A DNA stretch of 64,000 bases, taken from assembly GCF_900499075.1 (NCBI RefSeq), contig NZ_UIHC01000014.1:1-64000 (forward strand), in the 5' to 3' direction. Positions 8,532 to 16,797 of this stretch are shown piece by piece. The position numbers and the translations under genes were made by a program. The notes beneath the pieces were generated by a model. It was not told the origin of the DNA, did no database searches, and saw only the letters and a program-made list of their open reading frames with translations. The stretch's first letter is position 1; every line of letters begins with the position of its first letter. This stretch comes from Roseinatronobacter ekhonensis (GTDB lineage Bacteria; Pseudomonadota; Alphaproteobacteria; Rhodobacterales; Rhodobacteraceae).

Positions 8532-10072
8532 TCAATGCGTCCCTGCCAGAGCGTTTGTGCCCGCGCGCCACGGCTCTCGGGCTGCGGGCCTTTTATGGCG
8601 ACATCCACAACCATTCCGACCTGTCCTATGGCCATGGCGCCTTTCCCGACGCTTTGAAAAAGGCCGCGTTGCAACTGGATTTCGTGTCGGTCACAGGCCA
8701 TGCACATTGGCCCGACATGCCGGTGGATGACCCTTCGGTTGCCCACATTGTAGAGTTTCATGTGAAGGGGTTCGCCAAGCTGCGGGCCGCATGGCCGGAT
8801 CACTACGCAGTGCTGCGCGCGGCGGATGATCCCGGCACATTCACGGTCTTTCCGGGATATGAGATCCATTCTGCGGCGCATGGCGACTACACGATCGTTC
8901 TGGCCGACCTGGCGGACGGACCGCTAGAGTTGGCCGATGACCCCGCTGCATTGAAAGCGGCGCTGGATGCCCGATACGGCGCGCGCGCTTTCGCCTTTCC
9001 GCACCATATCGGCTACCGCACCGGCGCGCGCGGCATCAACTGGGACAGTTTCGACCCGGACCTGTCCCCTTTTGTCGAGATGCTGTCGATGCATGGTTGC
9101 GCAGAGCAGTCCGAAACCGAACGCGGCTACCTGCATTCCATGGGGCCGGTGGACGGGCAGTCCACCATGTCCCATGGGCTGGCGCTGGGGCATCGCTTCG
9201 GTATTGTGGGCAATACAGACCATCACAGCGGGTTTCCGGGGTCTTACGGGCATGGCCGCATGGCGCTATATGCGCCCGAACATGACCGCGATGCGTTCTG
9301 GACCGCGATGCGGGGCCGGCACACCAATGCCCTGACAGGCGACCGCATCCATCTGCTGGCGCAGATCGGCAGCAGCCTTCAGGGCGACTATGTTGCCGCA
9401 CAGGATGAAGCGACACTGGGGATAGAGGCCGTAGCCGGTGGCGCGGTCGACAGCATCGACGTAATCCGCAACGGACGGCTCTGGCACAGGATCAGCCCGG
9501 CAATCACCCCGCAGCCCATCGACCCCGAAAGCGCCGAGACCTTGATCCATCTGGAGATGGGCTGGGGCGCTCGGGGCCTGCGCCACGACTGGGACGGAAC
9601 GCTATGGCTGGAGGGTGGTGATATCCGCGCGGTCGAACCGCGCTTTCGCGGACCAGAGATCGTATCGCCTTTAGAAGGGCAGGATAGTGGCCACGCCATC
9701 CCGCAGATCAGCATGGACGGACACCGCGTTCGCTTTGCCGTGACCGCCGAGGCGAACCCCAACAACACAACCCCGGCCATGCAGGGACTGATGCTGCGCG
9801 CGGCCTTGACGCCGGATGCCGTTATCCAAGCATGTCTTTGCGGACAAGATATCCGCATACCGGCGGCGCGGCTGTCGCAAGGTGCCAAAAGCGGCAATCT
9901 TGGCCCGATCGACAGCCCCGCATGGCGGTTTCACCAGTTGCCCCGCATAGCGGACTGGCAATGGCACGGGGACGTGCCTTTGGGCGCGCTGTCCTCTGGC
10001 GAAACGATCTATCTGCGACTGAGGCAACTCAGCGGCCAGATGGCATGGACTTCACCGATCTTCGTTCGATGA
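8528..10072 (+). CDS. PHP-superfamily metal-dependent hydrolase-like protein
   Basis: A 514-aa cytoplasmic protein (no signal peptide). It has PHP-type metal motifs: GDIHNHSDLSYG (H27, H29), VSVTGHAHW (about residues 57-65), PGYEIHSA, FPHHIGY and GNTDHHSGFPGSYG (about 228-241). It resembles the DUF3604-type 'GDIH.HS' proteins found in polysaccharide and sulfatase gene clusters, then continues with a beta-rich C-terminal part of about 180 residues without a recognised motif. The function within this family is largely unassigned; a metallo-hydrolase or lyase acting on a sugar derivative is plausible. ATGA-type overlap with the preceding oxidoreductase gene and proximity to the importer place it in the same pathway. 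Confidence 0.72.
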   Translation: MINASLPERLCPRATALGLRAFYGDIHNHSDLSYGHGAFPDALKKAALQLDFVSVTGHAHWPDMPVDDPSVAHIVEFHVKGFAKLRAAWPDHYAVLRAADDPGTFTVFPGYEIHSAAHGDYTIVLADLADGPLELADDPAALKAALDARYGARAFAFPHHIGYRTGARGINWDSFDPDLSPFVEMLSMHGCAEQSETERGYLHSMGPVDGQSTMSHGLALGHRFGIVGNTDHHSGFPGSYGHGRMALYAPEHDRDAFWTAMRGRHTNALTGDRIHLLAQIGSSLQGDYVAAQDEATLGIEAVAGGAVDSIDVIRNGRLWHRISPAITPQPIDPESAETLIHLEMGWGARGLRHDWDGTLWLEGGDIRAVEPRFRGPEIVSPLEGQDSGHAIPQISMDGHRVRFAVTAEANPNNTTPAMQGLMLRAALTPDAVIQACLCGQDIRIPAARLSQGAKSGNLGPIDSPAWRFHQLPRIADWQWHGDVPLGALSSGETIYLRLRQLSGQMAWTSPIFVR

Positions 10073-10115
10073 AGTTGCACCACCAAGAAGACCATAATCA
10101 CGACAGGAGGTAACA

Positions 10116-11381
10116 ATGACACTGATAAGACATCTCATGACCGGACTGGCGGGCGCGGCCTTGCTGGCGACCGGCGCAATCGCCGAGGACCTGACGATCG
10201 TTCACGGGTCCGTCGGTCGAGACCAGGAAGTTCTGCGCAGCCAGCTTGACAAATTCGAAGCGCAGACGGGTCATACCGTCACGATCGTGTCGATGCCCGA
10301 AAGCACGACCGACCAGTTTGGCCAGTACCGGCTGTGGCTGTCCGCGCAATCGACAGATATCGACGTTTACCGGCTGGACGTGATCTGGGCCCCACAGCTC
10401 GCCGAGCATTTCGTCGATCTGACCGAGGCGACCGCCGATATCCGGGACCAGTTCATTCCCTCGACGCTAGAGGGCCAGACGGTTGACGGCAAACTCGTGG
10501 CCCTGCCGATGTTCATCGGCGCCCCTGCCCTTTATTACCGGCAAGATCTGCTGGAAAAATACGGTCAAGAGGTTCCAGCCACGTGGGCAGAGCTGACAGA
10601 GACGGCGGCACTGATCCTTGAGGGCGAGCGCGCTGAAGGCAACAGCGATTTGCAAGGCTTCGTGTTCCAGGGCGCTGCCTATGAAGGGCTGACCTGCAAC
10701 GCGATGGAATGGGTCGCAAGCTATGGCGGCGGTAATTTCGTCGAACCCGACGGGTCCATCGGCATCAACAATCCGCAAGCCGCAGAGGCGCTGACCCTCG
10801 CCGCGTCCTGGATCGGAACCATCGCGCCCGAAGGCGTGCTGAACTACAAAGAAGAGGACGCGCGCGGCGTGTTCCAGTCCGGCAATGCGATTTTCATGCG
10901 CAACTGGAACTACGCCTATGCGCTGGTGCAGGGTGATGACAGCCCCGTCAAAGGCATGGTCGGCGTCACCCAACTACCCTCGGGCGGAGAGGGGATGTCG
11001 TCTGCCGCAACACTGGGCGGCTGGGAACTGGGCGTCTCGAAATATTCCGAGCACCAGGAAGCTTCGATCGAGTTGATCAAGTTTCTGACCAACTATGAGA
11101 ACCAGAAGGAACGTGCGATTGTCACATCGCGCCCACCGACCCTGACCGCCGTGTATAACGACGCAGATGTGGCCGCAGAGCAGCCGTTCATCCCGCTGTG
11201 GAAGCCGGTGCTTGACGGGACGCTGGCGCGACCTTCGGCAGCCGCGAAACGCAAGTATAACGAGGCGTCTTCGCTATTCTGGACTGCCGTGCACAACACG
11301 CTGTCCGGCAATGGCGCGGCAGAAGAAAACCTGTCGCGGCTAGAGGCCGAACTGACGCGCCTGCGCGGTCCGCGCTGGTAA
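10116..11381 (+). CDS. Sugar ABC transporter substrate-binding protein (family 1)
   Basis: A 421-aa periplasmic binding protein. It has a Sec signal peptide (MTLIRHLMTGLAGAALLATG, cleavage after AIA) and a family 1 extracellular solute-binding fold: an early GRDQEVLRSQLDKFEAQTGH segment, DVYRLDVIWAPQLAEHFVDL, ALYYRQDLLEKYG, and a late GGWELGVSKYSEHQEASIEL. The pattern is close to ThuE-like (trehalose/maltose) binding proteins, but here it stands with a sulfatase, so the ligand may be a sulfated oligosaccharide or aminosugar. It has an excellent AGGAGGTAAC ribosome site ahead of the ATG. A 10-bp hairpin separates it from the permease genes, consistent with higher expression of the binding protein. 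Confidence 0.88.
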   Translation: MTLIRHLMTGLAGAALLATGAIAEDLTIVHGSVGRDQEVLRSQLDKFEAQTGHTVTIVSMPESTTDQFGQYRLWLSAQSTDIDVYRLDVIWAPQLAEHFVDLTEATADIRDQFIPSTLEGQTVDGKLVALPMFIGAPALYYRQDLLEKYGQEVPATWAELTETAALILEGERAEGNSDLQGFVFQGAAYEGLTCNAMEWVASYGGGNFVEPDGSIGINNPQAAEALTLAASWIGTIAPEGVLNYKEEDARGVFQSGNAIFMRNWNYAYALVQGDDSPVKGMVGVTQLPSGGEGMSSAATLGGWELGVSKYSEHQEASIELIKFLTNYENQKERAIVTSRPPTLTAVYNDADVAAEQPFIPLWKPVLDGTLARPSAAAKRKYNEASSLFWTAVHNTLSGNGAAEENLSRLEAELTRLRGPRW

Positions 11382-11395
11382 TCAGCCTTGATCCC

Positions 11396-11420
11396 TGTCC
11401 GGGCGGCCCACGCCCGGACA
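11396..11420 (+). other. Intercistronic hairpin after binding-protein gene
   Basis: TGTCCGGGCG / CGCCCGGACA, a perfect 10-bp stem with a 5-base loop, just after the SBP stop and before the permease ribosome site. There is no T-run, so it probably protects the upstream mRNA segment from 3' decay instead of terminating. Confidence 0.7.
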
Positions 11421-11438
11421 CCTTTGCGGAGCAGATCC

Positions 11439-12386
11439 ATGTCCAAGACCGTCCAGAAATCTCGCCTGTCGCGCAGCCGGACCCGGTCGGCTTGGCTGTT
11501 CCTTGCCCCGATGCTGCTGACGCTGGCCATTGTTGCGGCCTGGCCGCTGGGACGCACGATCTGGTTCAGCTTTACCGATGCGTCGCTGGACCTGATGGGC
11601 GAAGCGCGTTTCGTGGGTTTTCGCAATTACCTTGAATATGTCGCTTGGGGCGATGGCGAGGGCCAGTACTATGGCCTGCTGGCCGATGCCCGCTGGTGGC
11701 GCTCGGTCTGGAATACGATCCTGTTTGCCGTTGTCTCTGTCAGTTTCGAAACGGTCTTTGGCCTGATTATCGCGCTGGTGCTGAACCAGCAGTTCCGCGG
11801 TCGCGGTCTGGTACGCGCCGCTGTCCTTATCCCTTGGGCAATCCCGACCATTGTGTCGGCCAAGATGTGGGCATGGATGCTGCATGACCAGTTCGGCATT
11901 ATCAATGACATGCTGCAAACCATTGGACTGATCGCAGAGCCGATTGCATGGACCGCCTCTCCCGATACGGCGATGGTGGCGGTGCTGATGGTCGATATCT
12001 GGAAGACCACGCCCTTTATGGCGCTGCTTATTCTTGCCGGTCTACAAATGGTGCCCGGCGATATTTACGAAGCCGCAAAGCTGGACGGCGTGCCCCCATG
12101 GCGGGTGTTTCGCAAGATCACGCTGCCGCTGATCATGCCTGCCGTGCTGGTGGCCGTTGTGTTCCGCGCGCTCGACGCGCTGCGGGTCTTCGATATCGTC
12201 TATGTTCTGACACCCAACACCGATGCAACGCGGACGATGTCGGTCTTCGCCCGCGAGAACCTGTTCGATTACGACAAGTTTGCCTATGGCTCGGCGGCGT
12301 CGACGCTGCTGTTTCTGGTGATCGCACTGATCACGATCACCTTCATCATGGCGACCCGGATGGATCTGGAGGGCAAACGCTCATGA
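11439..12386 (+). CDS. Sugar ABC transporter permease (MalF-type)
   Basis: A 315-aa inner membrane permease from the ATG at 11439, which has GCGGAG upstream; an in-frame TTG at 11388 lies inside the intercistronic hairpin region and is rejected. It has six predicted transmembrane helices, starting with SAWLFLAPMLLTLAIVAAWPLGRTIWF. The conserved EAA loop that contacts the ATPase reads YEAAKLDGVPPWRVFRKITLPL (shown here as one motif, about residues 207-228). It is the first of two permeases and overlaps the next gene by 4 bases (ATGA). Confidence 0.9.
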   Translation: MSKTVQKSRLSRSRTRSAWLFLAPMLLTLAIVAAWPLGRTIWFSFTDASLDLMGEARFVGFRNYLEYVAWGDGEGQYYGLLADARWWRSVWNTILFAVVSVSFETVFGLIIALVLNQQFRGRGLVRAAVLIPWAIPTIVSAKMWAWMLHDQFGIINDMLQTIGLIAEPIAWTASPDTAMVAVLMVDIWKTTPFMALLILAGLQMVPGDIYEAAKLDGVPPWRVFRKITLPLIMPAVLVAVVFRALDALRVFDIVYVLTPNTDATRTMSVFARENLFDYDKFAYGSAASTLLFLVIALITITFIMATRMDLEGKRS

Positions 12387-13213
12387 AACCGCCCCTTTGG
12401 CAAAGCATTGGCTTTTACATCCTTGTCGGCGTTATCGTCCTTCAGGCGCTGTTCCCCTTCTATTACGCGATCCTTACATCACTGGAAGACGGTCAGGCCC
12501 TGTTCGAGGTGAACTATCTGCCGCGCGCCCTGAACCTAGCCAATTATCAGGCCATGCTGTCGGGTGGCGTGTTCGGCAAGCAGATTTTGAATTCGGTCTT
12601 TGTCGCCACTGTTGTGGTCATCCTGTCACTGTTTCTGGCCGTTACAGCCGCCTATGCGCTCTCTCGTATCCGGTTTCGCGGGCGTGGGTTGCTGCTGTTG
12701 ACGGTGCTTTCCGTGTCCATGTTTCCCCAGATCGCCGTGCTGTCCGGCCTGTTCGAAGTGATCCGCTATTTCGGCCTGTTCAATTCGCTCTGGAGCCTTG
12801 TCTTCTCCTACATGATATTCACCCTGCCCTTCACGGTCTGGGTTCTGACAACCTTCATGCGCAACCTTCCGATAGAAATAGAGGAAGCTGCGATCATGGA
12901 CGGGGCCTCGTCTTTCACCATCATCCGCCGCGTGTTCCTCCCGCTGATGTGGCCCGCGATGGTGACGACGGGGCTTCTGGCCTTCATCCACGCTTGGAAC
13001 GAGTTTCTTTTCGCGCTCACCTTCCTGTCGACCGACAGCCAGCGCACGGTGCCCGTGGCCATCGCGCTTATTTCGGGGCGCAGCGAATTCGAAATCCCTT
13101 GGGGCAATATCATGGCCGCTTCGGTCATCGTGACGCTGCCACTGGTGGCGCTGGTTCTGGTGTTTCAACGCAAGATCGTGTCCGGCCTGACCGCCGGCGC
13201 CGTGAAAGGATAA
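12383..13213 (+). CDS. Sugar ABC transporter permease (MalG-type)
   Basis: A 276-aa permease starting at the ATG at 12383, which overlaps the stop of the previous gene (ATGA). A longer reading frame upstream overlaps the MalF-type gene and has no support. It has six hydrophobic segments (first: GFYILVGVIVLQALFPFYYAI). The EAA motif is EEAAIMDGASSFTIIRRVFLP, about residues 171-191. It forms the channel dimer with the upstream permease. Confidence 0.9.
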   Translation: MKPPLWQSIGFYILVGVIVLQALFPFYYAILTSLEDGQALFEVNYLPRALNLANYQAMLSGGVFGKQILNSVFVATVVVILSLFLAVTAAYALSRIRFRGRGLLLLTVLSVSMFPQIAVLSGLFEVIRYFGLFNSLWSLVFSYMIFTLPFTVWVLTTFMRNLPIEIEEAAIMDGASSFTIIRRVFLPLMWPAMVTTGLLAFIHAWNEFLFALTFLSTDSQRTVPVAIALISGRSEFEIPWGNIMAASVIVTLPLVALVLVFQRKIVSGLTAGAVKG

Positions 13214-13216
13214 TCC

Positions 13217-14224
13217 ATGGCGACAGTCGAACTGAAAAACGTGTCCAAATCCTACGGCACTGTCGAGGTGCTGCGCGACATCAACCTGGAACTGGAGCAG
13301 GGCGAATTCGTTGTGTTCGTAGGGCCCTCCGGGTGCGGAAAATCGACCTTGCTGCGGATGATCGCGGGGCTTGAAGACATCACCGGGGGTGAACTCCGGA
13401 TCGACGGCCAGCCCATGAACGACGTGTTGCCCGCAAAACGCGGGATCGCAATGGTGTTCCAGTCCTACGCGCTATACCCGCATATGACGGTGTTCGAAAA
13501 CATGGCCTTCGGGCTGGAACAGGCCCGCTTGAACAAGGCCGAAATCCGCGAACGGGTCGAGAAGGCCGCGAAGATGTTGCAGATCGAAGCGTTCCTTGAT
13601 CGCAAGCCAAAGCAGCTTTCGGGCGGGCAGCGGCAGCGCGTTGCCATCGGGCGCGCGATCACCTGCGACCCTCGGGTCTTTTTGTTTGACGAGCCCCTCT
13701 CGAACCTCGACGCGGCGCTGCGCGTCGACACGCGCCTGGAAATCGCCAGCCTTGGCAAAAGACTGCCGGACACCACGATGGTCTATGTCACCCACGATCA
13801 GGTCGAAGCGATGACCCTTGCGGACCGAATTGTTGTGTTGAACGGCGGAATCGTCGAACAGGTGGGCACCCCGATGGAGCTATATGAGCGTCCCGCCAGC
13901 CAGTTTGTGGCAGGCTTTATCGGCAGCCCGCGGATGAATTTCCTGAATGGCACCGTGGCCGCCGCGCACGGGGCCGAAACCTACGGCATCCGGCCAGAAC
14001 ATATCAGCCTGTCGCCTGACGCTGGCGACTGGCGCGGACGCGTGATCCTGACCGAACGGCTGGGCAGCGATACATTCGTTCATGTCGAAGTCGACGGGGT
14101 CGGGCCAGTCAATGTCCGGATAGAGGGCCGCTCAGAAGTGCACGCCAACGACGAAGTCCATCTTACACCCGATCCGGCCTCTGTTCATCTTTTCGATGCG
14201 AAAGGACGGCCGATACCGGGCTGA
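13217..14224 (+). CDS. Sugar ABC transporter ATP-binding protein (MalK/UgpC-type)
   Basis: A 335-aa ATPase. Walker A is GPSGCGKST (about 37-45), the Q-loop is in [13 protein letters not shown], the ABC signature is [14 protein letters not shown] (about 133-146), Walker B is [12 protein letters not shown] and the switch His is in VTHDQVEAM. The C-terminal about 100 residues form a short TOBE/OB regulatory domain (GIRPEHISL). ATPases of this group energise family 1 sugar importers. It follows the permease gene with only 3 bases between, so the importer is complete. Confidence 0.92.
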   Translation: MATVELKNVSKSYGTVEVLRDINLELEQGEFVVFVGPSGCGKSTLLRMIAGLEDITGGELRIDGQPMNDVLPAKRGIAMVFQSYALYPHMTVFENMAFGLEQARLNKAEIRERVEKAAKMLQIEAFLDRKPKQLSGGQRQRVAIGRAITCDPRVFLFDEPLSNLDAALRVDTRLEIASLGKRLPDTTMVYVTHDQVEAMTLADRIVVLNGGIVEQVGTPMELYERPASQFVAGFIGSPRMNFLNGTVAAAHGAETYGIRPEHISLSPDAGDWRGRVILTERLGSDTFVHVEVDGVGPVNVRIEGRSEVHANDEVHLTPDPASVHLFDAKGRPIPG

Positions 14225-14285
14225 CGAAGACCATGAACACAGGCTTGAAACCGCCCAACACTGCCGCACCCAGACAGGTCGCGTA

Positions 14286-15233
14286 ATGACCACGACACGA
14301 CCCATCGCCGTGATCGGAAACGCCAATCTGGACCTGATTGGCGGCGTCTTGTCCGACTGGCCCGACAGGGGCACAGAGGTTTTTCTGGACCATGCCGACA
14401 GCCGTGTCGGGGGATCGGCAGCCAATACGGCGCTTGTGTTGCAACGTCTGGGCGCGCGGTCCGGGCTGATCGCCTCTGCGGGGACGGACACGGTCGGCCA
14501 GATGATCGCGGACGCGTTCACAGGTCCGCTTGACCGGATCGCACGGATTGCGGGGCCGACCTCTGTCAGTTTCGGCGTGCTGCATCCCGGATCAGAACGA
14601 AGCTTTTTTTCGACCCCCGGGCATCTGGACAGCTTCGACGTGGGGCAGGTTCGGTCCGGGTTGAAAGACTGGCCTTTGAACGGGGCATATGCGCTTGTTT
14701 CCGGCGCGTTTGCCATGCCGGGGCTTACCGAGGATTGCCTGTCACTGATGGCTGATCTGAAGGCACAGGGCGCGCGGGTGGCCATTGACCCCGGCTGGCC
14801 CGGTGACGGCTGGACCGTCGCGATGCGCGGCCTGATGCAAGACTGGATCGCACAAAGCGCGCTTGTCTTGATAAACGACAAAGAGCTGTTGGGCATGACG
14901 GGTGCCGACACACTGAAAGCCGCAATCAGCGAGATCGCACCAACCCTTGCAAAAGAAACCGTGCTCGTCGTCAAATGCGGGCCGAATGGCGCCATTGCGT
15001 TGGCGAATGACCAGAGTTTTGCCGCCAGCAGCCCAAAGGCCGAGATTTTTGACACGATCGGCGCAGGCGATGCGTTCAATGCCGGATACCTTGCTGCGGC
15101 GCAGGCCGGGCACGATGTGGCGTCGTGCCTTTCAGCGGGTTGCGCGGTTGCAAGCGCGGTAATCCGCGCCTTCCCGCGCGCCAAGACTGCGCTGCACCTG
15201 CCGGAGCTTTTATCGCAAGGAACCAGCGAATGA
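14286..15233 (+). CDS. PfkB-family carbohydrate kinase
   Basis: A 315-aa ribokinase-fold kinase from the ATG at 14286 (MTTTRPIAVIGNANLD). An upstream in-frame start overlaps the ATPase gene and adds a non-family leader. It has the N-terminal IGNANLDLIGG motif, the GGSAANTALVLQRLGA substrate-binding region, and the C-terminal PfkB signature DTIGAGDAFNAGYLAA with the catalytic Asp (about residue 256). It phosphorylates a sugar or nucleoside with ATP in the cytoplasm. In this operon it most likely phosphorylates the desulfated or oxidised sugar. Its stop overlaps the sulfatase start (ATGA). Confidence 0.88.
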   Translation: MTTTRPIAVIGNANLDLIGGVLSDWPDRGTEVFLDHADSRVGGSAANTALVLQRLGARSGLIASAGTDTVGQMIADAFTGPLDRIARIAGPTSVSFGVLHPGSERSFFSTPGHLDSFDVGQVRSGLKDWPLNGAYALVSGAFAMPGLTEDCLSLMADLKAQGARVAIDPGWPGDGWTVAMRGLMQDWIAQSALVLINDKELLGMTGADTLKAAISEIAPTLAKETVLVVKCGPNGAIALANDQSFAASSPKAEIFDTIGAGDAFNAGYLAAAQAGHDVASCLSAGCAVASAVIRAFPRAKTALHLPELLSQGTSE

Positions 15234-16621
15234 ACATTCTTCTGATGATCGCAGACGACCTTGGCCGCATGGCAGGCTGCTACGGCGAAACTGCGATCCG
15301 CACGCCCAATATTGATGCGCTGGCGGCCCGCGGCACGCGGTTTGACATGGCTTTCACCTCAACCGCGTCCTGTTCGGCCAGCCGGTCGGTGATCTATACG
15401 GGCCTGCACACGCATGAGACCGGTCAATACGGACTGCACCACGACCACCATCATTTCATGACCTTTGCGGATGTGCCCACCGCGCCCCGCCTGCTGGCAG
15501 AGGCCGGCTATCACACCGGCATTATCGGCAAAGTGCATGTCGGCCCGTCAGAGGTTTACCCATGGCAGCACCGAGAGGAGAGCGGAACGCGTGATGTCGG
15601 TTGGGTGGCGGATCGGGCCCGCGCCTATTTCGGCGACCGCGCCGCCGACCGTGACCCGTTTTTCCTGACCATCGGGTTTGTCGACCCGCACCGCGACGAA
15701 ACACGCGGCGGCTTCGGCAATAACGCGTTCGGGGCGCTGGACCCCGTTTTCCCCGCAGATGCGGTCCACGTGCCGCCCTTTCTGCCCGACCTGCCAGAGG
15801 TGCGCGACGAGCTTGCCGCCTATTACCGGTCCGTCCACAGGCTTGACCGGGGTGTGGGCTTGGTCCTTGACGCGCTTAGCGCCGAGGGGCTTGCCGATGA
15901 TACGCTTGTGGTTTTCCTGTCCGACAATGGCGCACCGTTCCTGAACTCTAAAACCACCTTGTTCGATGCAGGGGTGCATTTGCCGTTAATCATGCACCGT
16001 CCGGGCCAAAAGACGGGCGTTGCAAACCCCAATCTTGTTTCCTTCACCGATCTGTTGCCGACCTTTCTGGATGTCGCCAATGCGCCTGCGACGCCCGGAA
16101 AACGCAAAGGCCGGTCCTTGTTGCCGATTCTAGAGCGGGCCGACCTGCTGCCGGATTGGCAGATCGTCTTCGGATCACACACGTTTCATGAGGTGACGAA
16201 TTACTGGCCGACGCGGTTCCTGCGCACACCGCGCTACAAGTATCATCGCAACGTCGCGTGGCAGTTGGATTTCCCATTTTCCGGCGATCTCTACGGGTCG
16301 TTGTCTTGGCAGGGCATTCGCAGAACCGACCCGGTGATGATCGGCCAGCGACCGCTGCGCAACTACCTGCGGCGACCGCCGGAAGAGCTATACGATCTGC
16401 AAACCGACCCGCAAGAAGTGCGCAACCTTGCAGATGCGCCCGAGCATGCTGACCGTCTGGCATCGTTCCGCCAGCAGATGGAGGCTTGGCAACGCGACAC
16501 CCGCGACCCTTGGCTCTATCGTGACGGGGTTTCGGTCATGGCGGTCGAGCACCATCTGGCGCATGGGCTGACCCTGCCGGACAGGTTTGATCTGGACCCT
16601 GACAACCCTCGCGACCGCTAG
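15230..16621 (+). CDS. Type I sulfatase, sulfamidase (N-sulfoglucosamine sulfohydrolase)-like
   Basis: A 463-aa formylglycine-dependent sulfatase. D9-D10 (MIADDLGRM) and the later SDNGAPF supply the calcium site. C48-S-A-S-R52 is the C-X-A/P-X-R motif whose Cys is oxidised to formylglycine. Several stretches closely recall human SGSH (heparan N-sulfatase): QYGLHHDHHHF, GIIGKVHVGPSEVYP, FVDPHRDE and FGSHTFHEVTNYWPTR. It has no signal peptide, so it acts in the cytoplasm on an imported sulfated sugar, in contrast with most bacterial polysaccharide sulfatases, which are exported. The start at 15230 overlaps the kinase stop (ATGA); a longer frame running back into the kinase gene is rejected. A sulfatase-maturating enzyme is not in the window. 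The subfamily assignment is from recalled similarity. Confidence 0.85.
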   Translation: MNILLMIADDLGRMAGCYGETAIRTPNIDALAARGTRFDMAFTSTASCSASRSVIYTGLHTHETGQYGLHHDHHHFMTFADVPTAPRLLAEAGYHTGIIGKVHVGPSEVYPWQHREESGTRDVGWVADRARAYFGDRAADRDPFFLTIGFVDPHRDETRGGFGNNAFGALDPVFPADAVHVPPFLPDLPEVRDELAAYYRSVHRLDRGVGLVLDALSAEGLADDTLVVFLSDNGAPFLNSKTTLFDAGVHLPLIMHRPGQKTGVANPNLVSFTDLLPTFLDVANAPATPGKRKGRSLLPILERADLLPDWQIVFGSHTFHEVTNYWPTRFLRTPRYKYHRNVAWQLDFPFSGDLYGSLSWQGIRRTDPVMIGQRPLRNYLRRPPEELYDLQTDPQEVRNLADAPEHADRLASFRQQMEAWQRDTRDPWLYRDGVSVMAVEHHLAHGLTLPDRFDLDPDNPRDR

Positions 16622-16750
16622 AACCACCACAAAGGCCAAAGTGCCGGTCCGGATCAGGGCCGCGTGGCTGGGCTGCGCGCGTCGCTAGCTGAACCCCGCC
16701 GGTTTGCCAGAAAACCCCGCTTTGTTGCGCTACTCAACATAAACTGTTGT

Positions 16751-16764
16751 CGAAACCGGTTTCG
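16751..16764. promoter_or_regulatory. Perfect 14-bp palindrome, LacI-type operator
   Basis: CGAAACCGGTTTCG, a perfect palindrome with the central CG typical of LacI-family operators (GAAAnCGnTTTC-like). It lies 34 bases before the LacI gene start, so autoregulation and control of the downstream transport operon are likely. Confidence 0.75.
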
Positions 16765-16797
16765 GAATAGATTTTGAGAGTTGGGAGGACGAATCAC

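Noticed and set aside
11948-12382. Upstream extension of the MalG-type permease frame
   Set aside because: It lies in the MalF-type gene; the ATGA overlap at 12383 starts exactly at the family N-terminus.
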